From Corynebacterium frankenforstense DSM 45800 (GTDB lineage: Bacteria; Actinomycetota; Actinomycetes; Mycobacteriales; Mycobacteriaceae), in assembly GCF_001941485.1 (NCBI RefSeq), contig NZ_CP009247.1:1984001-2048000 (forward strand): a stretch of DNA of 64,000 nt, written 5' to 3'. This document shows, piece after piece, positions 17,724-26,106 of this stretch (position 1 is its first letter; every line of letters starts with the position of its first letter). The notes under the pieces are model-generated. The model had not been told where the DNA came from and made no database searches. It worked only from the letters and a program-made list of their open reading frames with translations. The position numbers were made by a program, and so were the translations under genes.

Positions 17724-18494
17724 ATGACCCAGCCCTTCCCCCGCCCCGAGATCCCCGGGGCCGCCGACGCCCAGGTCGCCGGCCCCGTCACCTTCACCGA
17801 CCACGGCGCGCACCTGCTGTCCGCCGACTCGGCCACCGGCGAGCTGTTCTACCTCTCCGCCGACGCCGACTACTCCCCCGGCTCCTCGATCCGCGGCGGC
17901 GTGCCCGTCATCGCCCCCTGGTTCAACGACCTGATCGAGGGCCGCGAGCCCGCCCACGGTTGGGCCCGCCGCCGTCAGTGGAACCACGAGCCGCACGAGG
18001 ACGGCTACGACGCCTGGGTGACCTGGCGCGGCCTGCGCCTCGTGCTCACGGTGCGCGGCGCCGCCGACTCGCTGAGCGTGGGCCTCGACGTGCTCAACCG
18101 CGGCATCACCACCCAGCCCGTCCAGCTGGCGCTGCACCCCTACTTCGCGGTCTCCGACGTCACGCAGGTCATGGTCGCCCGCGCCGACGGCCGCACCTAC
18201 GAGTTCGACGGCACTCTCGTCGACTCCCGCGAGCCGCACGCCGCCGTCGGCGGCCCGACCCGCATCATCGACCGGGCCGGCGGCCGCGAGATCGCCGTCT
18301 TCGACCAGGGCGCGGACCACACCGTGGTGTGGAACCCCGGCGAGGCCGACGCCCCCGGCGACCTGGACGCCGACGGCTGGCGCCGCTTCGTCTGCGTCGA
18401 GCCCGCCCGCCTGGGCACCCGCCTGCGCGGCTTCACCCTGGCCCCGGGCCAGTCGGCCACCATCGGGATGCGCGTGGAGACCCGGGAGCTCTAG
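17724..18494 (+). CDS. D-hexose-6-phosphate mutarotase (YeaD type)
   Basis: 256 residues, aldose-1-epimerase fold. It interconverts alpha and beta anomers of hexose 6-phosphates in the cytosol. The substrate-binding IRGGVPVIAPWF (RGGxPxxxPWF), the catalytic histidine in LALHPYFAVSD and the catalytic glutamate in CVEPARLG are all present. It lies 48 bases after the EIIC gene but has its own -10-like hexamer. It ends in a 12-bp stem hairpin shared with the convergent transporter gene. Confidence 0.88.
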   Translation: MTQPFPRPEIPGAADAQVAGPVTFTDHGAHLLSADSATGELFYLSADADYSPGSSIRGGVPVIAPWFNDLIEGREPAHGWARRRQWNHEPHEDGYDAWVTWRGLRLVLTVRGAADSLSVGLDVLNRGITTQPVQLALHPYFAVSDVTQVMVARADGRTYEFDGTLVDSREPHAAVGGPTRIIDRAGGREIAVFDQGADHTVVWNPGEADAPGDLDADGWRRFVCVEPARLGTRLRGFTLAPGQSATIGMRVETREL

Positions 18495-18504
18495 CTCCCG
18501 GGTC
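18479..18504. terminator. Hairpin between convergent mutarotase and TsuA-TusA genes
   Basis: GACCCGGGAGCT, a two-base loop, then AGCTCCCGGGTC: a perfect 12-bp stem. The mutarotase stop codon lies inside it. There is no T-run, so bidirectional termination is inferred from position. Confidence 0.55.
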
Positions 18505-18517
18505 CCGGACGTGGGCG

Positions 18518-19939
18518 TTACTTCCGGATCGTGATCTGCCAGCCCGCGTCGCCCTTGGCGTGGAAGTCGGTGACCTCGTGGCCGTTCTCCGCGGCCCACC
18601 GCGGGATCGTCTCCGTGCCCTGGGTGCAGTCGAAGTCGATGACCAACTCCTCGCCGGCGTCCAGCGAGTCGAGCACGTCCTTGGTCTCGATCAGGGGGAA
18701 CGGGCACACGGCGCCCATCTGGTCGAGGAAGTAGCGGCCCTGCCCGATCTCGCGGGCCTTGGCCTTCTTCTTGCCGGCCACCGTGACCAGCCCCGTGGCC
18801 ACCTGGAAGTTGCCGGCGACGGCCGCACCGTCGCCGCCCCGGCCACCGGCCGGGCGCTGCGGCGCGCCGACGGTGACGGACTCGGCGACGCCGTGCGACG
18901 CGGCGTCGTCAAGCACCTCGTCCTCGGCGGAGGTGGGCGCCTCGGCGGGCTTGAGCCACAGCTTGGCCGCAACGCCCACGCCGAGGGCCATGAACAGCAG
19001 CGCGACCCAGCCCTGGTAGCTGAACAGGGAGGTCTGGACCATGCCGTTGCCCACGGTGCAGCCGCCGGCCAGCGAGGCACCGACGCCCATGCCGACGCCG
19101 CCGACCACGGAGCGCACCGCCTGGGTGGCGTCGGGCAGGCGGACGCGGAATTCGCCGGTCGCGCGCGCCGCGATCCAGGAGCCGACGAGGATGCCGAGCA
19201 CCAGCATCACGCCCCAGTCCATGCGCTCGGCGTCGCCGGTGACCGTCCAGTTGGCCAGGTTGGCGCTCGGGGTCGTGATGCCCAGGCCGTCGTTGCGGCC
19301 GGTGGCGGCCGAGAGCGGCCAGGCGATCACGCCGAGCACGCCGACGGCCACCGCGGCGGCGTAGACGTGCAGCGGGCGCTTCCAGCGCGACCCTCCGAGG
19401 CTCGCGACCTTCGGCGCGGCGGCCTCCCGCTGCAGGAAGCGGTTCGCGGCCCAGCCGGTGAACAGGGCGAAGGGGATCGCGAACCACCACAGCGAGACGC
19501 CGAAGGTGCGCGGCAGGTCGGTCCAGCCGGTGTCCCAGGAGCGCAGGAACTCGTTGAAGCCGGTCAGCGGGCCGGTCTTCATCGCGGCGGCGGACAGGCA
19601 GTACATGATCAGCGCGATCCACGAGCCGACCAGGCCCTCGCCCGAGCGGTACCAGGTGCCCGAGGCGCAGCCGCCGGCGAGCACGATGGCCAGGCCGAAG
19701 ATGAAGCCGCCGATGACGACCGCGGCGGGCTTGAAGGTGGTCGCCTCGGGCGCGATGACGCCGGCGCCGGTCAGCGCGGCGATGCCGACGGCGTGGACGG
19801 CGATGACGATGAACAGCGCGACGAGGGTACGCCAGGAGCGCTGCAGGAAGAGGTCACGCAGCATGCCGGTGACGCAGAAGCGTCCGCGCTGCATGACGAT
19901 GCCGAGCACGGCGCCGAGCGCCAGGCCGGTGACGATCAT
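18518..19939 (-). CDS. YeeE/YedE (TsuA-type) thiosulfate transporter fused to TusA sulfur-carrier domain
   Basis: 473 residues. Residues 1-330 are a YeeE/YedE membrane domain with cysteines C22 (RGRFC), C91 (GGCASG) and C294 (GGCTVGNG). These correspond to the essential channel cysteines known in Spirochaeta TsuA, which relay thiosulfate across the membrane. After a long Ala/Gly-rich cytosolic linker, residues 398-473 are a TusA/SirA domain with the sulfur-accepting C412 in VCPFP. Transporter and carrier are usually separate neighbouring genes (yeeE, yeeD). ATG 19939 has GAGGAG five bases upstream; longer in-frame starts reach through the promoter. Two McbR-like sites lie 77-115 bases upstream, predicting repression when methionine or cysteine is plentiful. 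Confidence 0.92.
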   Translation of the reverse strand: MIVTGLALGAVLGIVMQRGRFCVTGMLRDLFLQRSWRTLVALFIVIAVHAVGIAALTGAGVIAPEATTFKPAAVVIGGFIFGLAIVLAGGCASGTWYRSGEGLVGSWIALIMYCLSAAAMKTGPLTGFNEFLRSWDTGWTDLPRTFGVSLWWFAIPFALFTGWAANRFLQREAAAPKVASLGGSRWKRPLHVYAAAVAVGVLGVIAWPLSAATGRNDGLGITTPSANLANWTVTGDAERMDWGVMLVLGILVGSWIAARATGEFRVRLPDATQAVRSVVGGVGMGVGASLAGGCTVGNGMVQTSLFSYQGWVALLFMALGVGVAAKLWLKPAEAPTSAEDEVLDDAASHGVAESVTVGAPQRPAGGRGGDGAAVAGNFQVATGLVTVAGKKKAKAREIGQGRYFLDQMGAVCPFPLIETKDVLDSLDAGEELVIDFDCTQGTETIPRWAAENGHEVTDFHAKGDAGWQITIRK

Positions 19940-20015
19940 GGGGTCTCCTCTGTGATCTTCCGCGGGCCCGGGAGCCGGGCCCGTCTCAGGGAACGTCCCG
20001 GATCCTAGCGCGCGC

Positions 20016-20031
20016 TGGACTCCTTTGTCTA
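20016..20031. promoter_or_regulatory. McbR-like operator 1
   Basis: TGGAC-TCCTTT-GTCTA matches nine of ten positions of the C. glutamicum McbR consensus TAGAC-N6-GTCTA. It is on the upstream side of the thiosulfate transporter gene. Confidence 0.6.
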
Positions 20032-20038
20032 GACACAG

Positions 20039-20054
20039 CAGACCGAATGGTCTA
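20039..20054. promoter_or_regulatory. McbR-like operator 2
   Basis: CAGAC-CGAATG-GTCTA matches nine of ten positions of TAGAC-N6-GTCTA. It starts 23 bases from the first site, about two helical turns, so two dimers could bind on one face. The sites also lie upstream of the divergent FUSC gene. Confidence 0.65.
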
Positions 20055-20144
20055 TGAGACACGGAACATCCGGGGCGGAAATTCCCGCCCGGTGCTATGG
20101 TTTGCCAGTTCGAACACAACCGAAGAATGAAGGAGGAACCGCCC

Positions 20145-21875
20145 GTGGCCGCCGACCCCGCGCACCCCGCCGACCCCACATCGCCCGAGCCCCCGGAGCC
20201 GATGCCGGCCCGTCCCGACCCGTGGACGCTGCTGACCTCCTTCTCCACCCCGGGCCCGCGCTGGCCCGGCGCGCTGCGCGCTGCACTGGCCCTCGCCTTG
20301 CCGGGTGCGGCGGCCCTCCTGCTCGGCTTCGACAACGAGATGCTGCTCATCGCGGCCGGCGGCTTCACCGTCATCTACGGCGAGGGCCACCCCTACCGCA
20401 CGCGCTGGCGCGTGATGGCCGTCGCCGGCGGGCTGATCGCGCTGGCCTCGGTCTCGGGCGCGTTCGTCGGCTCCGTCGCCTTCAGCCACCTCTCCGCAGG
20501 CGCCGCCCACTGGTGGCTCGCGCTGCCGGCGATCTTCACCGCGCTGATCGCCACGATCGGCGCCTTCGTGCAGAACGCGCTGCGCCTGCCCGCGCCGGGC
20601 TCCTTCTTCATCGTCATGGTCGGCGGCGGCGCGACGATGGTCGCCCGCCTGGGCCTGAACCCCGTCGAGGTCGGCGCGTGGTCCCTGGTCGGCGCGCTGT
20701 CCGCGATGGTCATCGGCATGGCCCCGGCACTCATCCACCGCCACCGCCCGGAGACCCAGGCCGTGGAGACCCTCGAGCGCACCGTCGCCGAGTTCGCCGC
20801 CGCGCCGCGCCCGGCCGTCGCCAAGAAGCACCAGGCCGAGTCCGCCCTGCAGACCGCCTGGGTCAGCCTGTCCGACGCCGGCGTGGTCCGCGGCGGGCAC
20901 GTCATCGACCCCGCCCGCTCCGAACTGGCGCGCCGCACCGTCGCCGCGCACCGGCGCCTGGCCGGCCTGGACTCCCGCTTCGCCGGCACCGAGCAGTCCG
21001 AGGAGATGGAGGACTCCCCCGTCTACGTCGACCTCGAGCGCACCGCGATCCCGCACGCCCGCCCGACGGTCGCCTACCGCATCTACCGCTCGATCCACCC
21101 CTACTCGCACGCGACGATGACGGCGACGAAGGTCGCGCTGGCCTCGCTGCTGGCCGGCGCGATCGGCCTGGCGCTGCAGCTGGACCGCCCGGACTGGGCC
21201 GTGGTCAGCGTGCTGCTGACCCTGCAGTGGGGCCCCTCGCGCGTGCCGGGGACGATCCGCGGCGTGCAGCGCCTCGTCGGCTCCGTGGCCGGCATCGGCT
21301 TCTTCGCCCTGCTCCACGCGACCGGCGTCGAAGGCTGGTCGCTGCTGGCGGTGCTGGCGGTCTGCCAGTTCTTCGCCGAGATCTTCGTGGTGCGCAACTA
21401 CGCCTTCTGCGTCATCTTCACCACCCCGCTGGCGCTGCTCATGGGCGGTGCGGGCACGGCTCCGCTGGGCTCGGTGGTCGTCTCCCGCACCACGGAGGTC
21501 GCGCTCGCGGTGACCTTCGCACTGCTGATGCTGTGGTTCTGGCAGCCGGGTGCCGAGCCGCGCCACCACGCACGCCTCGTCGCCCGCTGCCACAAGGCGA
21601 TGGGCTCACTGCTCGGCGCGCTGCTGACCACCAACCCGGCCGGCGCGCTGGCCGAGCGCCGCGACCTGCAGTACGAGCTGCTCTCCGAGCGCCGCGCCGC
21701 GCAGACGCTGGTCAACGACACCCCCGAGGCCGCCGAGCGGGAGTGGCCGCGCCACGTCGCCATCCAGCAGGCCGGCTACGCGCTGCTCGACCACTGCACG
21801 CGCAACGACGCCCGCGAGCTCACCCTCGACGAGATCACCGAGCTCTCCCGCCGCGTGCGCGCCAGCGGCGACTGA
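20145..21875 (+). CDS. FUSC family (aromatic-acid-efflux-like) membrane protein
   Basis: 576 residues. Two clusters of membrane helices (about residues 35-185 and 320-470) each lead into cytosolic segments, the duplicated FUSC/YccC layout. VALASLLAGAIGLALQLDRPDWAVVSVLLTLQ-like wording in the second half is characteristic. Relatives export aromatic acids or fusaric acid; the substrate is unknown here. The start is GTG 20145 with AGGAGG eight bases upstream. Two in-frame ATGs (20097 and 20127) precede that ribosome site and are rejected. A GTTCGAAC palindrome lies at 20108-20115. Confidence 0.85.
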   Translation: MAADPAHPADPTSPEPPEPMPARPDPWTLLTSFSTPGPRWPGALRAALALALPGAAALLLGFDNEMLLIAAGGFTVIYGEGHPYRTRWRVMAVAGGLIALASVSGAFVGSVAFSHLSAGAAHWWLALPAIFTALIATIGAFVQNALRLPAPGSFFIVMVGGGATMVARLGLNPVEVGAWSLVGALSAMVIGMAPALIHRHRPETQAVETLERTVAEFAAAPRPAVAKKHQAESALQTAWVSLSDAGVVRGGHVIDPARSELARRTVAAHRRLAGLDSRFAGTEQSEEMEDSPVYVDLERTAIPHARPTVAYRIYRSIHPYSHATMTATKVALASLLAGAIGLALQLDRPDWAVVSVLLTLQWGPSRVPGTIRGVQRLVGSVAGIGFFALLHATGVEGWSLLAVLAVCQFFAEIFVVRNYAFCVIFTTPLALLMGGAGTAPLGSVVVSRTTEVALAVTFALLMLWFWQPGAEPRHHARLVARCHKAMGSLLGALLTTNPAGALAERRDLQYELLSERRAAQTLVNDTPEAAEREWPRHVAIQQAGYALLDHCTRNDARELTLDEITELSRRVRASGD

Positions 21876-22115
21876 CCGCGTTCAATTGACGACGTCCCGG
21901 TGGTCACCGGCGCGCGCGTGCGTGGGGCGTCTGGCGGGGGCGGGGCGGCGCAGCCGCCCCGGGACGGGGACGCCGACGGGGAGGGGCGCAGCCCCGGGCG
22001 GGGCGCGGGGGCGTCGGAAATCTGGGGGCCGGGGACAGGTCGCGCAGACAGGGACGTGCGACGCGCGGGACGCCGCAAAGTCGGGGACGCGGCGGAAGAG
22101 ACGGGCACTGACATG

Positions 22116-22129
22116 GTAAAGCACTTTAC
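22116..22129. promoter_or_regulatory. Operator-like palindrome GTAAAG-CA-CTTTAC
   Basis: Six-base perfect arms around CA, AT-rich within very GC-rich surroundings. No regulator gene is adjacent. Confidence 0.35.
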
Positions 22130-22215
22130 TGCTTCGTGGAATGAGACCCAGAGTTGGCGGACTCCATGATTGGGCGGTGCAGCGGGGAAGTAGATTACTG
22201 CTCCCCTCCCCGAGC

Positions 22216-22299
22216 CCCACCGCACCCGTGTCGGAGCCCACCGCACCCGTGTCGGAGCCCACCGCGCCGGTGTCGGGTCCCACCGCGCCGGCATCCGAC
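22216..22299. repeat. Four 21-bp tandem repeats
   Basis: Units start at 22216, 22237, 22258 and 22279. The first two are identical (cccaccgcacccgtgtcggag); the third and fourth diverge. Read in one plus frame they spell the heptapeptide PTAPVSE, but no supported gene contains them. Confidence 0.85.
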
Positions 22300-22348
22300 C
22301 ACCACCGACCCCGTTCGCACACGTGAACGTGTCCTGTCACGCCCCTCC

Positions 22349-22354
22349 TATAGA
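22349..22354 (+). promoter_or_regulatory. Probable -10 of the HNH gene
   Basis: TATAGA about 70 bases before ATG 22426. A CGTTC-N8-GAACG inverted repeat at 22312-22329 lies near the -35 position and could be a regulator site. Confidence 0.4.
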
Positions 22355-22425
22355 CTGCTGAACGTAACCGGAAAGTCCATCATCACCGCAGTTCAGAACC
22401 ATTTTTCGGGGAGTGGAGAACGACC

Positions 22426-23808
22426 ATGACCGGACACGCAGGCGCCCGGAGACAACCCGGACCAGACACAAACACCAGTTCCACCAGACGTGTGAGAGAC
22501 GCCACCGCACCACCGCCGCCGAAGCGGCTCGTGGACGGCCACGTTCCACCGGCGGGCGGCTCGAATCCGGCCTTCTTCTACTCGCACACGGACGTCACCG
22601 ACCCCGTCGCACTGGCCGGCCGCGAGGCCCGTCGGGCCGTGTGGCGGCTGTGGATGGACAACCTGCCGGGCCCGGACGAGCAACTGGAGAACTACGCCGC
22701 CCGGATGGCCGCGGCCACCGGCGAGAGCCACTTCACCATCAAGGACTCCTACATCCCCGGGCTGGTCAGCCTGGAGGAGAAGCTGCCGCGGCTGGTCGCG
22801 CTGCAGGACATGCTCGCGCACGTCTCGATGGTCAGCCTGCGCAAGATCGGCGAGCGCATCAGCATCATCGACTCCCCCGAGGCCCTCGCGCAGATCGACG
22901 CCGGCATCACCGGCTTCCTGACCCCCACCGCGCCCCGGCAGTCGATCCCGACGACCCGGCAGATCACCCGCAAGATCAACGAGCTGATCAACCAGTTCGA
23001 CCCCGAGGTCTTCCTCGACGACCACACCGAACTCGACGAGAACCGGGTGGCCCCGGGCGCCTTCGGCATCGACGACCGCAGACCCGGGGTCACGGAGTTC
23101 TACCTGACGCTGCCCAAGGACATGGGCCAGCTGCTGATGAAGAAGGTGGACGCCTACGCCTTCCACCACGATTGCTCGCGGGCGACCGCCTTCCACCAGC
23201 TGCTCGCCAAGTCGGGCAAGGTCAGCGTGGCGATGAACCTCTACACGGCCAAGGACATCGAGAACGCCCCGGTGTGGATGCCGGGTGCGGGCTGGCTCAA
23301 CGAGGAGGGCGACGAGCGCTGGCGGTCCATGATCACCACCTACCGCGACCTGGACGAGGGCCGGCTCGAGGAGACCGCGGCCCACGACGCGACCGCCGGC
23401 CTGAAGGCCTGGACGGCCGGGGTGCACGACAGCTGCGCCGCGCCGAGCTCGACGACCGAGACCGAGGGCACCCAGATCGAGCACCGCGTCCCGCACGAGA
23501 CAGGCGGGGTAACGGCGCTGGACAACCTCTCGCGGCTCTCCCAGCGCTGGCACAACCTCAAGACCGAGGGACACGTGCGCTACCTGGCCGACCCGTCGAC
23601 CGGGATCACCGTGTGGTGGACCGACGAGGGACACTGGACGGTCAGCGTGCCGGAGGGCCCGCTCAGCCCGAAGGGCGCGCGCTTCGCCCGCTCGGTCGGC
23701 GAGTACCGCACCGAGAAGGCCACCCGCCGGCGCGCGGCGGCCGAGGCCGCCCGGCACCGCCGCAACGCGGAGCTGGGGTACGACCCCCTGGCTCCCCCGC
23801 CGTTCTGA
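22426..23808 (+). CDS. Corynebacterial HNH-endonuclease-like protein with degenerate zinc site
   Basis: 460 residues. The long helical N-terminal region (about 60-330) resembles the DUF222-type domain of actinobacterial HNH proteins. The HNH segment is at residues 337-380: C337, I-E-H at 351-353, GG at 360-361, N367, and WHN at 375-377 with K379. Active relatives usually have CxxC...DH...HH with paired zinc cysteines. Here the partner cysteines are Ser/Thr and the first Asp is Glu, so catalysis may be lost or altered. GGAG upstream of ATG 22426 supports the start. These proteins occur in many copies in the genus; their role is unknown. Confidence 0.78.
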   Translation: MTGHAGARRQPGPDTNTSSTRRVRDATAPPPPKRLVDGHVPPAGGSNPAFFYSHTDVTDPVALAGREARRAVWRLWMDNLPGPDEQLENYAARMAAATGESHFTIKDSYIPGLVSLEEKLPRLVALQDMLAHVSMVSLRKIGERISIIDSPEALAQIDAGITGFLTPTAPRQSIPTTRQITRKINELINQFDPEVFLDDHTELDENRVAPGAFGIDDRRPGVTEFYLTLPKDMGQLLMKKVDAYAFHHDCSRATAFHQLLAKSGKVSVAMNLYTAKDIENAPVWMPGAGWLNEEGDERWRSMITTYRDLDEGRLEETAAHDATAGLKAWTAGVHDSCAAPSSTTETEGTQIEHRVPHETGGVTALDNLSRLSQRWHNLKTEGHVRYLADPSTGITVWWTDEGHWTVSVPEGPLSPKGARFARSVGEYRTEKATRRRAAAEAARHRRNAELGYDPLAPPPF

Positions 23809-23888
23809 TGGGCGGCGTCATCCCGGTGGTCGTACCGGTGGTCGTCCCGGTCGCCGGCGCGTCAGGCGCGACAGGCGCGACAGGTGCA

Positions 23889-25820
23889 CTAAGCGCGCTC
23901 GGTTCCCTGGCCGTCCTCGCGCTCGGCGTCGCTCTCGCCGTAGGGCACACCCTCGGAGTCGGTGTGCTCGGTGTACCAGCGGCTGTAGGTCGGGTCCTCG
24001 GTGGCGAAGTCCGAGCCCGCGCCCTCGCGGGAGGACACGTGCTCCGAGGCGAAGACGAAGTCGTCGCCGTGCTCCTCGATGCCGCGGTGCACACCCTTGG
24101 CGATCGCGGCGTCGGCGTAGCGGCGCCGGATCATGTACGGGTCGTTGCGCAGGTCGATCGCCCAGCAGACCATGGCGGCGAGCAGGATCACCACGAACGG
24201 CAGCGAGCAGGTGACCATCACCGCCTGCAGGCCGGACAGCGCGTTCTGGCCGCCGGCGAGCAGCAGGAACAGGGAGATCAGGCCGAGGGCCAGGCCCCAG
24301 ATCACGCTGACGGAACGCGTCGGCATCGGCCGGCCGTTCTGGGACATCGAGCCCATGACCACCGTCGCCGAGTCGGCCGCGGTCACGAAGAAGATCAGGA
24401 TGGCCACCAGCGTGACCACCTGGGTGATCGTGGACAGCGGGAGGCTGTCCAGCAGGTCGAACATGACGTTCTCGCCGGAGTCCACGATCTCGAGGCCCAT
24501 GCCGTTCATGACCTGGGAGATCGCGGTGCCGCCGAAGATCGTGTACCAGACCACCGAGATCATCCCCGGCGCGAAGATGACGACGAGCACGTACTCGCGG
24601 ATGGTGCGCCCGCGGGAGATCTTGGCGATGAACATGCCGACGAACGGCGACCAGGACAGCCACCAGGCCCAGTACATCGTGGTCCAGGTCGTCATGAACT
24701 CGGCGTTGTCGCCGCCCTGGCTCGGGAAGACGGAGAACAGCTCGGGCACCCGGCCCAGGAAGTCCGCGAAGCCGCTGGGCATCAGGTCGAGCAGGAAGAC
24801 CGTCGGCCCGGTGACGAGCACGAAGGCCGCCAGCACGATGACCAGGAGCATGTTCACGTTCGACAGGAAGCGGATGCCCTTCTTCACGCCGGTGACCGCG
24901 GAGATGATGAACAGCGCGGTCAGCAGGGAGACGGACACGATCAGGAAGGTGTTGCCCGCCGTCGACCAGCCGGTGACGATCTCGGTGCCCGCCTGGATCT
25001 GCAGCGCGCCGATGCCCAGCGAGGTCGCCGTGCCGAAGAGGGTGACCAGGAGGGCGAAGATGTCGATGATCCGGCCGACGAAGCGGCGCGGGCCGTTCGG
25101 GAAGACCGGCTCGAAGAGCGCGGAGATCAGCGGCAGCCGCCCGCGGCGGTAGGTCGCGTACGCGATCGCGCCGCCGACCACGGCGTAGATGCCCCAGGTG
25201 AACAGCGTCTGGTGGAAGAGCGCCTGGGAGAGGGCGGGCAGCACGTTGGCCATCGTCCCCGACTCCGCGTCCGAGGCCGGCGGGGCCTGGAGGAAGTGGC
25301 TCATCGGCTCCATCGGGCCGTAGAAGATCAGCCCGATGCCCAGCCCCGCGGCGAAGAGCATGGAGATCCAGCTCGCCCGCGAGTAGTCCGGCTCCTCGTC
25401 GTCCTCGCCGAGGCGGATGTTGCCCGTCGGCGCGACCGCGATCGCCAGCAGGAAGACCATGATCGCCGCGACCATGGCGGTGAACAGCCAGCCGAAGTTG
25501 GCCGTGACCCACTCGCGCATGCCGGTGCCGACCTCGTTGAGGTTGTCGGGGGCGAACATCGCCCAGAGCAGCACCGCCACCGAGACGACGAGCGCGGCGG
25601 CGAAGACGGACCAGCTCGTCGGGAAGGCCACGCCGGTCTTCTCCACGCCGATGCCCGGGATCAGCCCCGGGTGGATGTCTTCGCCCCGCTTCCGGCGCTT
25701 CGAGCGCTTGCCGCGCTTGCGGCGCACCTCGGTGACGACGGTGCGGTCCTCGGCGGTGCGTTCCGCGCGCCGGCGTTGGCTCTCGGACTCCGGTTCCTGC
25801 TCCGGTCGGTGATCGTCCAC
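23889..25820 (-). CDS. BCCT family osmolyte transporter, copy 1
   Basis: 643 residues. Twelve membrane segments with the BCCT core: the glycine-rich FAAGLGIGLIFYGPMEP stretch of helix 3, and TMYWAWWLSWSPFVGMFIAKISRGRTIRE, the family signature holding the tryptophan substrate box. Members import betaine, ectoine, proline or carnitine with sodium. The N-tail is strongly basic (RRKRGKRSKRRKRGED, about residues 33-48) and the C-tail acidic, the reverse of BetP, whose basic C-tail senses osmotic stress. GTG 25820 has GAGAGGGG upstream. It is divergent from a second BCCT gene. Confidence 0.93.
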   Translation of the reverse strand: MDDHRPEQEPESESQRRRAERTAEDRTVVTEVRRKRGKRSKRRKRGEDIHPGLIPGIGVEKTGVAFPTSWSVFAAALVVSVAVLLWAMFAPDNLNEVGTGMREWVTANFGWLFTAMVAAIMVFLLAIAVAPTGNIRLGEDDEEPDYSRASWISMLFAAGLGIGLIFYGPMEPMSHFLQAPPASDAESGTMANVLPALSQALFHQTLFTWGIYAVVGGAIAYATYRRGRLPLISALFEPVFPNGPRRFVGRIIDIFALLVTLFGTATSLGIGALQIQAGTEIVTGWSTAGNTFLIVSVSLLTALFIISAVTGVKKGIRFLSNVNMLLVIVLAAFVLVTGPTVFLLDLMPSGFADFLGRVPELFSVFPSQGGDNAEFMTTWTTMYWAWWLSWSPFVGMFIAKISRGRTIREYVLVVIFAPGMISVVWYTIFGGTAISQVMNGMGLEIVDSGENVMFDLLDSLPLSTITQVVTLVAILIFFVTAADSATVVMGSMSQNGRPMPTRSVSVIWGLALGLISLFLLLAGGQNALSGLQAVMVTCSLPFVVILLAAMVCWAIDLRNDPYMIRRRYADAAIAKGVHRGIEEHGDDFVFASEHVSSREGAGSDFATEDPTYSRWYTEHTDSEGVPYGESDAEREDGQGTERA

Positions 25821-26106
25821 TGGCTCGACCCCTCTCTTTCTGTGCGTCTAATGCCTCAGCTGGAAGACGTAGAGGCTAACACCGATCCCCCACGAACGGG
25901 GGCCGAGACGTGTGTGACATTCGGGCGCCTCACAGCGAGCAGGCATAATCAGCCGGGTACCTGTACTCCACCGCCCGCGCAGCGCACCGCGTCTCCGACC
26001 CGCAGCACCGCACCACCGCACGCAGACGCGCCGACGGCGCGGCGCGCGGTCGTCGGCAAGCGGGGACGACGCCGGGGCCCCGGGGGCGAGGAAGGGACCG
26101 CACCCG
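25821..26106. promoter_or_regulatory. Divergent promoter region between the two BCCT genes
   Basis: 286 bases without a gene. CATAAT at 25944-25949 is a possible -10 for the rightward gene. A CCCCC/GGGGG inverted repeat (about 25886-25900) lies nearer the leftward gene. The shared gap suggests joint osmotic control, which the sequence alone does not prove. Confidence 0.4.

Larger units (their letters stand above)
21876..22425. other. 550-base gap without a convincing gene
   Basis: Contents from left to right are a 9-mer TTGACGACG (21886-21894); a G-tract-rich block (about 21922-22045) with an 8-bp-stem GC hairpin at 21942-21960; a GTAAAG/CTTTAC palindrome; four 21-bp tandem repeats; and a promoter-like stretch before the HNH gene. 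Short frames exist on both strands but have no ribosome sites or family similarity. Confidence 0.7.

Noticed and set aside
20097..20144. Upstream ATG starts for the FUSC gene (20097, 20127)
   Set aside because: AGGAGG at 20131-20136 is correctly spaced for GTG 20145 and lies downstream of both ATGs.
22216..22299. CRISPR array
   Set aside because: The 21-bp units are directly adjacent with no spacers, and no cas genes are present.
22141..22326. A 61-codon frame encoding PTAPVSE heptapeptide repeats
   Set aside because: No ribosome site, no similarity, and it exists only because the 21-bp DNA repeat has a length divisible by three.
21882..22340. A 152-codon minus-strand frame through the 550-base gap
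   Set aside because: No ribosome site, composition of a shadow, and it reads through the G-rich block and the repeats without any recognisable domain.
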